The notes beneath the pieces were generated by a model. That model worked only from the letters and a program-made list of their open reading frames with translations, did no database searches and was not told the origin of the DNA. From an uncultured Pseudomonadota bacterium (GTDB lineage Bacteria > Myxococcota_A > UBA796 > JAFGLY01), in assembly GCA_937912125.1 (NCBI GenBank), contig CALDOK010000175.1, positions 1 to 32,042 of the forward strand: a DNA stretch of 32,042 bases, given 5' to 3'. The position numbers were made by a program, and so were the translations under genes. Every line of letters begins with the position of its first letter. Position 1 is the first letter of the stretch. Of the stretch, positions 23,586 to 30,445 are shown piece by piece.

Positions 23586-24911
23586 ATGGAAAGCAACGTA
23601 TCAGCGAATCTGCCGCTCCTGCTCACCGGCGCCACGGTGATCCATTTCGATCCGCCTCGGGTCGAGCTGGCCGATATCCGTATTCGCGACGGTCGCATCC
23701 ACGAGCTGGCGGCCGAGCTGAGCCCCCAGGAGGGTGAGCAGGTCGTGGACCTGGCGGGTCGCTGGGTGATGCCTGGCCTGGTCTGCGGCCACCACCACCT
23801 GTACTCCGCGCTCGCGTGCGGCATGCCCTTCCTGCCCGACGCCCCCGTGGACTTCGCCGACATGCTGGCCAAGGTCTGGTGGCGCATGGACAAAGCCTTG
23901 GACCGCGAGAGCGTCGAGCTCTGCGGCCTGGTGGGCGGTATCGGGGCCCTCCGGGTGGGCGTCACCACCATCGTGGACCACCACGCCTCGCCCAACTACG
24001 TCGTGGGCAGCCTCGAGACCCTCGACGGCGCCTTGGACCAGCTCGGCCTGCGCCGTGTGCTCTGCTACGAGGTCACCGACCGCGGCGGCCCCGCCGAGGC
24101 TCAGGCGGGCCTGGACGCCCACAAGCAGCTGCTCGCCTCGGTCCCCGACGGCTGGCGTGCGGTCATGGTTGGCGCCCACGCCAACTTCACCCTGAGCGAC
24201 GACACGCTGCGGGCTTGTGGGGACCTGGCCCGCGAGGCGGGTGTGGGCGTGCACATCCACGTGGCCGAGGCCGCAGGCGACGAGGTCTTGGTGGGCGAGC
24301 CCCTGATCGACCGCATGGAGCGCCTGGGCGCCCTGGTGCCCGGCAGCCTGTTGGCCCACTGCGTGCACCTGAGCCCGGACGAGCTGCAGCGTGCCTATGA
24401 TGCGGGCGCGTGGACCTCTCACCAGGCCCGCTCCAACATGAACAACGGCGTGGGCTACGCCCCCCTGCAGCACTTCGGCCCCCACAGCGTGCTGGGCACC
24501 GACGGCATCGGCGGAGACATGATCGCCGAGGTCCAGGCGGCCTACTTCCGCTCCCAGGAGGGCGGCGTCGGTTGGTTCGCCGACCGCTTCCTGCAGACGC
24601 TGCACGCTGCCTCGACCTTCGCTGGTGACAAGCTGGGCGTCACCCTGGGGCTCATCCAGCCTGGGGCCCAGGCCGACCTGCTGGTCCTCGACCCCATCCC
24701 CGGCCCGCCCTTGCTGGGTGAGAACCTGGCGAACGCCATCATCTTCCGCTTCACCTCGGGCATGGTCCGCCACGTGATGACCGGCGGCCAGTGGCGCCTG
24801 TGGGATCGCGAGCCGGTGGGCGTCGATCAGCTGGCCGTCGATGCGCGTGCCCGCCGGGCCGCCATGGCCCTGTGGCGCCGGATGCTAGAGAACGACCAGG
24901 CCGCCCGCTAG
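23586..24911 (+). CDS. ssnA: SsnA-like aminohydrolase of purine catabolism
   Basis: 441-residue amidohydrolase, the same length as Escherichia coli SsnA (about 442). Closely family-like segments include GRWVMPGLVCGHHHLYSAL (metal His), WWRMDKALDRESV, IVDHHASPNYVVGSLETL, VHIHVAEA, LLAHCVHLS, ARSNMNNGVGY and LGTDGIGGDM (metal Asp). SsnA is usually found among xanthine dehydrogenase and purine genes and is a presumed deaminase whose physiological substrate is not settled; a guanine-deaminase-like step feeding xanthine to XdhAB fits. The ATG at 23586 has GGAAGG five nt upstream. It is divergent from xdhAB. Its stop TAG and the TAG of the opposing kinase gene share the palindrome CTAG. Confidence 0.9.
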   Translation: MESNVSANLPLLLTGATVIHFDPPRVELADIRIRDGRIHELAAELSPQEGEQVVDLAGRWVMPGLVCGHHHLYSALACGMPFLPDAPVDFADMLAKVWWRMDKALDRESVELCGLVGGIGALRVGVTTIVDHHASPNYVVGSLETLDGALDQLGLRRVLCYEVTDRGGPAEAQAGLDAHKQLLASVPDGWRAVMVGAHANFTLSDDTLRACGDLAREAGVGVHIHVAEAAGDEVLVGEPLIDRMERLGALVPGSLLAHCVHLSPDELQRAYDAGAWTSHQARSNMNNGVGYAPLQHFGPHSVLGTDGIGGDMIAEVQAAYFRSQEGGVGWFADRFLQTLHAASTFAGDKLGVTLGLIQPGAQADLLVLDPIPGPPLLGENLANAIIFRFTSGMVRHVMTGGQWRLWDREPVGVDQLAVDARARRAAMALWRRMLENDQAAR

Positions 24912-26254
24912 AGACTGTCGGGCGCGGGCTCGCAGCGCTGGGTCTCGGCCTGGCAGAGCAGCGAGAGCGAGGTACCGGCTTGCAGGTCGAACACGCCCGC
25001 ATCCACCGGGTGGTCCGCCGCTGGGAAGATGGCCTGGATGTGGTAGGGGCCCGGCGGGAGCTGCCCGGGACCGTAGGCCTGCCCTTGGGGATCCTGCAGG
25101 ATGACCTCGAGGGCGTCGCCCGCGAACGTGACCTGGGCCGGTGCGGCCTGCGGTGGGTGGTCGCCCGCGTGGCTGAGCATGACCGCGCCGCCTGCAGCGG
25201 CGGCGATGAGGGCGGGGCCGACCGTGACCAGGAGCTTCCAGCGAAGCGTCGGATCGGGCCCCGAGCCGCCGCCGTCTTCGTCGAAGGAGGCGGAGTGGAG
25301 CTGCCGGCGGCCGAAGATCAGGTCCGCAGCGGGCCCGTCGGTGCTCAAGCCTTTGCTGGCGCTGGTGTAGCCGGCGGTGTCGCCCCCCGCGTGGTGCCCC
25401 TGGACGGGGGCGGTGCCCAGGCGGGGGGTGTCTTCGGGAACCGGGTCGAGGAGCGGGATGGCGGCGGTGATGGCCTGGGCCATCTCGTGGGTGTCGGCGT
25501 AGCGGTCGTCGGGATTGTAGCGCGTGGCGCGCTGGATGATCCTGGCCAGCGGAGGTGCGATGTCGCCCAGTAAGCGGGCGTCCAGGTCGGCCGCGAAGAG
25601 GTCGAAGGGCGGCTCGGCCGTGAGCAGGCAGTAGAGGGTGGCACCGAGGGCGTACAGGTCGGTGCGCTCGTCCACCTGGCGCGCCGAGTGCCGCTGCTCC
25701 GGTGCCATGAAGGCCCAGGTGCCCAGCACGGTGCCGGTGCGGGTGAAGGAGCCCTCGGACAGCGGCTCCTGCACATGGGCGATGCCGAAGTCGGCCACCT
25801 TGGGAGTGCCGGTGGCGTCGAGCATGATGTTGTGGGGCTTGAGGTCGCGGTGCACGATCCCCGCCTGGTGGGCCGCCCCGATGGCCTCGAGCACGGGCAC
25901 CATCACCTGCGCGGCCAGGCGTGGGGGCATGGGACCGAAGCCCCGGACCCAGTCCCACAGGGTGCCGCCGGTGATCAACTCCATGACCAGGAAGAGCTCT
26001 TTCTCGTCCCGTCGGATGTCGAAGACCGACACGATGTTGGGGTGCGCAAGGCTGGCCATGGCCCTGGCTTCGGTCTCCAGCCTGGCGCGCGCCTCGGGCA
26101 TCTTGGCGGCCGCAGGTGCCAGCTGCTTGATGGCGCGCTCCACCCGCAGGTGCTCGTCGAAGGCCCGGTAGACTACCGCCATGCCGCCTTCGCCCAGGAT
26201 CTCCACCAGTCGGTAGCGCCCTTGGCAGAGGGTGGGTTGGTCCGGACTGTGCAT
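24908..26254 (-). CDS. Transmembrane Ser/Thr protein kinase (Hanks/PknB type)
   Basis: 448 residues. The cytoplasmic kinase domain (about 12-275) has the Gly loop LGEGGMAVVYRAF, Lys43 in AIKQL, HRDLKPHN (Asp137, Lys139), DFG (155-157) and APEQ; all catalytic residues are present, so it should be active. A Thr/Ser-rich juxtamembrane stretch offers autophosphorylation sites. A single membrane helix lies near 340-361. The outside part, about 85 residues, is beta-rich and PEGA-like with two Cys near the C-terminus, and may sense envelope state. The start at 26254 gives a normal kinase N-terminus, although the ribosome site is weak; TAGAAT (reverse strand, 26260-26265) may be a -10. It is divergent from an FHA/winged-helix regulator, its probable substrate. 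Its stop overlaps the ssnA stop. Confidence 0.94.
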   Translation of the reverse strand: MHSPDQPTLCQGRYRLVEILGEGGMAVVYRAFDEHLRVERAIKQLAPAAAKMPEARARLETEARAMASLAHPNIVSVFDIRRDEKELFLVMELITGGTLWDWVRGFGPMPPRLAAQVMVPVLEAIGAAHQAGIVHRDLKPHNIMLDATGTPKVADFGIAHVQEPLSEGSFTRTGTVLGTWAFMAPEQRHSARQVDERTDLYALGATLYCLLTAEPPFDLFAADLDARLLGDIAPPLARIIQRATRYNPDDRYADTHEMAQAITAAIPLLDPVPEDTPRLGTAPVQGHHAGGDTAGYTSASKGLSTDGPAADLIFGRRQLHSASFDEDGGGSGPDPTLRWKLLVTVGPALIAAAAGGAVMLSHAGDHPPQAAPAQVTFAGDALEVILQDPQGQAYGPGQLPPGPYHIQAIFPAADHPVDAGVFDLQAGTSLSLLCQAETQRCEPAPDSL

Positions 26255-26349
26255 CGGCTCATTCTATCGGAGGTCGCTCGGGTTCGCTCGCTTCAGTCGG
26301 TGATAATTTTTGTGTTCAGCAAAACAAACACTTATCGCCTGACCGTCCC
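26255..26349. promoter_or_regulatory. AT-rich divergent regulatory region between kinase and FHA regulator
   Basis: This 95-bp gap contains the most AT-rich stretch I see in the window (about 26300-26335, including TGATAATTTTT and AAAACAAACA). A short inverted repeat GTGTT/AACAC (26312-26316, 26327-26331) lies inside it. A rightward TTGTGT at 26310 with TATCGC 17 bp downstream, and a leftward TAGAAT at 26260-26265, are weak promoter candidates. The region presumably controls both genes and may bind the FHA/winged-helix protein itself. Confidence 0.4.
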
Positions 26350-27123
26350 TTGGCTCATGCAGCTGAGGGTCAGGTTATCTCTCTACGTTCACGGCTTGGT
26401 GGTCCTTTGTCCGACTACTCCGAACTCCACGGCCCCCGCCCCGGACTGGTGGCGCGCTTTGGTGCCTGCCTCAAGGTGGGGCGCCATCCGGGCAATGATC
26501 TGCGCCTCGAGCAGCCTGCGGTCTCGAGCTTCCACGCGGTCATCGAGTGGGTCAACGACGGCTGGTACGTGCGCGATCTGGGCTCCCGCAACGGCACCAG
26601 CCTCAACGGTCGGCGCCTGCAGCAACGGGTGAGCTTGCAGCCGGGCGACGTGCTGCGCTTCGCCCGAGGGCCCGCGTGGACCGTTGGGCTGCTCGCGGCG
26701 TCACCGCCATCGGTTGGCACCGCCGAACACGGCCGCACCAGCGGCCTGCAGCGGGCCCTGCCTGATGATCTGCAGCTCGATCTGCATGCCGAAGGCCCGG
26801 GGGAGGGGGCCGTGTTCGTGCGCTGGGGCGAAGAACGCCACGAACAGCGGGCCGGCAATGCCTTCTTGCTGCTGGACTACCTGGCCCGGGAACCGGGGGG
26901 CTGGGTCACCGACGCCGAGCTGCGCAGCGTGCTGTGGGGCAAGCGTGGGGAGCGCATGAGTCGAAATGCCTTGCACACGCTCATCTTCCACACCCGGCGC
27001 ATCTTCGAGGCCTGTGGGCTGGACGGTGGGATCATCGAGAAGGAGCAGGGCGCCACCAGGCTCTGCCTCGATCCCAGCCAGGTGAGCCTCTCGGGTATGC
27101 GCGAGGGCGGCGCAGAAGAATAG
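26350..27123 (+). CDS. FHA-domain transcriptional regulator with C-terminal winged helix
   Basis: Up to 257 residues. Residues about 33-115 are an FHA domain, which binds phosphothreonine: LKVGRHPGNDL (Gly44-Arg45), SSFH (59-62) and LGSRNGTSLNG. After a linker, residues about 165-245 read as an OmpR/PhoB-type winged helix: NAFLLLDYLAREPGGWVTDAELRSVLWG, then SRNALHTLIFHTRRIFEACG and a wing-like IEKEQGATRLCL; the motif is split here for reading. The pair suggests a DNA-binding protein switched by a Ser/Thr kinase, and the divergent neighbour is such a kinase. The start is uncertain: TTG at 26350 is the earliest in frame but lacks a ribosome site, and the message may be leaderless. It resembles mycobacterial EmbR in logic, but with FHA first and no BTAD domain seen. 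Confidence 0.87.
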   Translation: MAHAAEGQVISLRSRLGGPLSDYSELHGPRPGLVARFGACLKVGRHPGNDLRLEQPAVSSFHAVIEWVNDGWYVRDLGSRNGTSLNGRRLQQRVSLQPGDVLRFARGPAWTVGLLAASPPSVGTAEHGRTSGLQRALPDDLQLDLHAEGPGEGAVFVRWGEERHEQRAGNAFLLLDYLAREPGGWVTDAELRSVLWGKRGERMSRNALHTLIFHTRRIFEACGLDGGIIEKEQGATRLCLDPSQVSLSGMREGGAEE

Positions 27124-27447
27124 GCCGCAAAGGCAGGAAGTTGTCGTTTGTGTGCACTGTGTTGGCACCGGCGGCGTGCCCATGCGCTAACGTGATCATG
27201 TTCGCCGGTCCTTCCCACGGACTCGAACGCGAAAATGTGGGGTGGGGCGGCTGACGCTCGCCGGGCGGGGCTTCTGGGGGGGCCTGGCGGCGCGGCGGCG
27301 AGTGGGACGCGCGAAGTACGATCTGCGACCCCGGCTCCCTGGAGCCGGGTGTTCGCATCAGGTTCACACGGCAACCCGCAGGTTCCGAGCTACAGTGTTG
27401 CGGCGTCCAGAGCGTGCATGGAGCACCGCTCGCCTGTGAGATTCATC
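27124..27447. other. 324-bp intergenic region before the lipoprotein operon
   Basis: No gene is visible. The region holds TTGGCA at 27162-27167 with a weak downstream GCTAAC, a run of G-blocks at 27263-27282 able to form a G-quadruplex, a GC-rich hairpin at 27330-27349, and TACAGT at 27391-27396 about 50 bp before the lipoprotein start. The hairpin could end the FHA gene transcript or act as a leader structure for the lipoprotein operon. None of these is decisive. Confidence 0.45.
27330..27349 (+). repeat. GC-rich 9-bp hairpin in the intergenic region
   Basis: CCCGGCTCC (27330-27338) is followed after CT by its perfect complement GGAGCCGGG (27341-27349). The two-base gap forces a working loop of about four bases. 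No T-run follows. It lies 207 bp past the FHA gene stop and 99 bp before the next ATG, so either a terminator-like or a 5' leader role is possible. Confidence 0.5.
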
Positions 27448-29457
27448 ATGCGAACATCATCTCTGCTTCTGCCGCTGCTGTCCTTGCTGCTCGGCTGTAC
27501 TCCGGATCCGGGCGTCGAGACCGGCATCGTCTGGGATTGTGTAATTCCCACGGGCGAGGAACCGGACTTCAGCGACCGGGTCGGCTGCTGGGACGACTTC
27601 GGCGCCCTGGCGTCGCTGCCCCTGGACGCCTCCATCCCCGGGGCCAGCTCGGTCAAGACCGTCATCGATCGCTCCGACGGCGACAGCCTGTACTTCCAGA
27701 ACAGCGAGCGCTACCCCATCCACTGGAACTTCGCCTGGGCCAACCTGAGCGGTGATGGGCTGCCCTTGGTGCCTGACCTGGGTCAGTTCAACACCACCGA
27801 GTACTACAGCCCCAGCCGGCGCTTCCTGCTGGGCGCGGTCACCTTCTACGAAGAGCCAGATGTCTGGGCCTACGAGATCGCGCCCTACGACACGGCCGAT
27901 GCCGACATGATCACCGCGGCCTACAGGCTCATCCGGGACAACGCCTACTTCGGCAGCGAGCTGTACTTCCATCCCAGCTCCGAGTCCGTGGAGGCGCGGG
28001 TCCCGAACCTGGGCTCCGACGTCAAGATCATCACCACCGACGAGCTGTTCGCGGGCATCACCTTCCAGCCGCTGAACCTGGGCTGCTCCATGGGCACCAT
28101 CGGCTTCTACGAGAGCGATGGGGTCGAGAACGTCAGCTCCCGGGAGATCGTGGTGCTCGACGCTGTGCCCAACGACATCTCGGTGGTCTCGGGCATCATC
28201 ACGGCCACATGGCAGACCCCCCTGTCCCACATCAACGTGCTCTCCCAGAACCGCGGCACGCCGAACATGGCCCTGCGGGACGCCTGGGATCAGGAAGAGC
28301 TGCGCGCCCTCGAGGGCAAGTGGGCCGAGCTGTGCGTCGAGGCCATGGACTGGAGGGTGCGCGAGGTCACCCAGGAAGAAGCCGACGCCTGGTGGGACGA
28401 GTTCAAGCCCGACCCCCTCGATGTCAGCGCGATGGACCTCTCGGTCACCGACCTGCGCGATGACGCCGAGATCCTCGACCTCGACACCTACAACCTGGAC
28501 GACGCCATCACCGCTGCGGTCCCCGCCTTTGGCGGCAAGGCCACCCACTACGGCGGCATGGCCATCATCGGCGACGCGGTGCCCCACCCCCCCGCCTTCG
28601 TCGTCCCGGTCTACTACTACAACCAGCACATGGAGCAGGCCGGGCTGTACCCGGTCGCCGAGAAGATGCTGGCCGACCCGGACTTCCTCGCCGACGCCGC
28701 CACCCGTCGGACGATGCTCGAGGAGCTGCAGCAGGCCATCAAGGACGCGCCCATCGACCCCGACTTCTACGCGATGCTCAGCGCCAAGCTCGAGGCCGAC
28801 TACCCGGACACCCGGATGCGCTTCCGCTCGAGCACCAACGCCGAGGATCTCAACGGGTTCAACGGCGCTGGCCTGTACGACAGCGAGAGCGCCGAGCTGG
28901 GCGACAGCAGCGATCCGGTGGATCAGGCCGTCAAGAACGTGTGGTCCAGCCTGTGGAGCTACCGCGCCTACGAGGAGCGTGAGTACTACAGCATCCCCCA
29001 CACCGACATCGGCATGGCGCTGCTGTGCCACCACAGCTTCACCGACGAGGAAGCCAACGGCGTGGCCATCACGGCCAACATCTACGACACAACGGGCATG
29101 GAGCCGGCCTTCTACATCAACGTGCAGGCTGGTGAAGACTCGGTGGTGCAGCCCGACGCGGGCGTCACCTCCGACGTCTTCCTCTACTACTACGACATGC
29201 CCGGCCAGCCGGTGGTCTACCTGGCCCACTCGAGCCTGATCCCAGAGGGCGAGACGGTGCTGAGCTCGGCTCAGACCTACGCCCTGGGCACCGCCCTGTC
29301 CGCCATCCACAGCCAGTTCTACGAGGTCTACGGCGGCGACGGCTTCTACGGCATGGACGTGGAGTTCAAGTTCGACGACGACTGGGACGACGACCCCGAC
29401 GACGAGCCCCAGCTGTGGGTCAAGCAGGCCCGGCCCTACCCGGGGTGGGGCGGTTGA
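27448..29457 (+). CDS. Exported PEP-synthase/dikinase-like lipoprotein
   Basis: 669 residues. The ATG at 27448 opens a clear lipoprotein signal, LLPLLSLLLGC (Cys17). Residues about 40-220 form an unassigned N-terminal domain. Next is a phosphohistidine swivel-like segment, TPLSHINVLSQNRGTPNMAL (His261). Residues about 360-665 match the PPDK/PEP-synthase ATP-grasp domain: GGKATHYGGMAI, PPAFVVPVYYY, MRFRSSTNAEDLNGFNGAG, VKNVWSSLWSYRAYEER, ANGVAITANIY, and a final DVEF with LWVKQARPY. There is no PEP-binding barrel. His domain before ATP-grasp is the order of glucan water dikinases, the reverse of PEP synthase. An ATP-grasp enzyme outside the cytoplasm is puzzling, since ATP is scarce there. First gene of a three-lipoprotein run; the next gene overlaps its stop. 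Confidence 0.88.
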   Translation: MRTSSLLLPLLSLLLGCTPDPGVETGIVWDCVIPTGEEPDFSDRVGCWDDFGALASLPLDASIPGASSVKTVIDRSDGDSLYFQNSERYPIHWNFAWANLSGDGLPLVPDLGQFNTTEYYSPSRRFLLGAVTFYEEPDVWAYEIAPYDTADADMITAAYRLIRDNAYFGSELYFHPSSESVEARVPNLGSDVKIITTDELFAGITFQPLNLGCSMGTIGFYESDGVENVSSREIVVLDAVPNDISVVSGIITATWQTPLSHINVLSQNRGTPNMALRDAWDQEELRALEGKWAELCVEAMDWRVREVTQEEADAWWDEFKPDPLDVSAMDLSVTDLRDDAEILDLDTYNLDDAITAAVPAFGGKATHYGGMAIIGDAVPHPPAFVVPVYYYNQHMEQAGLYPVAEKMLADPDFLADAATRRTMLEELQQAIKDAPIDPDFYAMLSAKLEADYPDTRMRFRSSTNAEDLNGFNGAGLYDSESAELGDSSDPVDQAVKNVWSSLWSYRAYEEREYYSIPHTDIGMALLCHHSFTDEEANGVAITANIYDTTGMEPAFYINVQAGEDSVVQPDAGVTSDVFLYYYDMPGQPVVYLAHSSLIPEGETVLSSAQTYALGTALSAIHSQFYEVYGGDGFYGMDVEFKFDDDWDDDPDDEPQLWVKQARPYPGWGG

Positions 29458-30428
29458 GCCTGCGGTCATGGCTGGCCATCGCGCTGCTGGTCTGCGGTGG
29501 GTGTGGCGAGGTCGATGAGCCCGTGGACAGCCCCGCCGACAGCTCCGTCGACAGCGGGGGCCTCGATGGTGACCCCGCCACCATCCCCCTGGCCGGTGCC
29601 TGCGCCATGGAGCTGGACTACGGCGGCTTCGTGGTGGACGCCTTGCTGGACTACTCCACCGTCAGCGGCTCCGTCGGCGACGGGGTCGTGCCCATGACCG
29701 TGCTCGAGGAAGTGGTCGCCGAGGGTGACTGCCGAGCCCTGCGTCGCAACAATCCGTACTGTCACCCCCCCTGCCAGGCGGACGAGGCCTGCGACTTCGG
29801 CGGCAGCTGCGTGCCCTACCCCGCGACCCAGGACCTCGGCTCCGTCTCCATCCTGGGGTTGGGTGAGACGGTGAGTATGGACCCCGTCTCCCCGGGCTTC
29901 ACCTACTTCGACACCTCGGTGGGCCACCCCGCCTACCAGGTCGGCCGGCTGGCGCAGCTCGTCATCGAGCAGGGGCCGTGGGGGCCCATCACCCTCCATG
30001 GTGTCGGCGTGGAGCAGCTCGTGCTCACCCAGGAGACCTGGCTGCTGTTCGAGGGACGGGATCTGGCCATCACCTGGGAGCCGCCCACCGAGCTGGCGCG
30101 CTCGGAGGTGGTGCTGCGCATCACCATCGATCAACATGGCGCCACCCCCATCAGCCTGTCCTGCAGCTTCGCCGACGACGGCGAGGGCATGGTCCCCGCC
30201 AGCATGATCGACCTGCTGGTGACGGCGGGGGTCACCGGCTTCCCCAACGGCGGCCTGGTTCGCCGCACCGCCGACTCCGTCCCCCTGGGGCAGGCGGGTT
30301 GCGTGGACTTCGTGCTGTCCTCCACCCGCACCACCGACGTGCGGGTCGATGGGTTCACCCCCTGCGATGACGACGAGGACTGCCCCGAGGGGCAGGAGTG
30401 CAACGAGGCTATCGAGATCTGCGAGTGA
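29454..30428 (+). CDS. Cys-rich lipoprotein of unknown function
   Basis: About 324 residues, no family recognised. The TTG at 29454 overlaps the preceding stop as TTGA and gives the signal MSLRSWLAIALLVCGGC (Cys17); a GTG at 29445 would add three residues. An ATG at 29474 is out of frame. After an Asp/Ser/Pro linker the protein is beta-rich, with a Cys cluster CHPPCQADEACDFGGSC near residue 105 and a second at the C-terminus, PCDDDEDCPEGQECNEAIEIC. The latter is the same type of compact Cys motif found in the M4 protease repeats and the protein at 2340. Translational coupling to the dikinase-like gene implies joint function at the cell surface. Confidence 0.78.
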   Translation: MSLRSWLAIALLVCGGCGEVDEPVDSPADSSVDSGGLDGDPATIPLAGACAMELDYGGFVVDALLDYSTVSGSVGDGVVPMTVLEEVVAEGDCRALRRNNPYCHPPCQADEACDFGGSCVPYPATQDLGSVSILGLGETVSMDPVSPGFTYFDTSVGHPAYQVGRLAQLVIEQGPWGPITLHGVGVEQLVLTQETWLLFEGRDLAITWEPPTELARSEVVLRITIDQHGATPISLSCSFADDGEGMVPASMIDLLVTAGVTGFPNGGLVRRTADSVPLGQAGCVDFVLSSTRTTDVRVDGFTPCDDDEDCPEGQECNEAIEICE

Positions 30429-30445
30429 GCCCCGAGGAGACGATC

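Noticed and set aside
26357-26632. ATG-started frame overlapping the FHA gene start, considered as evidence of a frameshift
   Set aside because: Its translation becomes low-complexity Ser/Ala/Thr and shows no FHA motif; the frame beginning at 26350 carries the whole FHA domain.
27457-29469. 670-codon open frame antisense to the dikinase-like lipoprotein
   Set aside because: Composition is that of a codon-bias shadow, and it has no signal peptide or motif.
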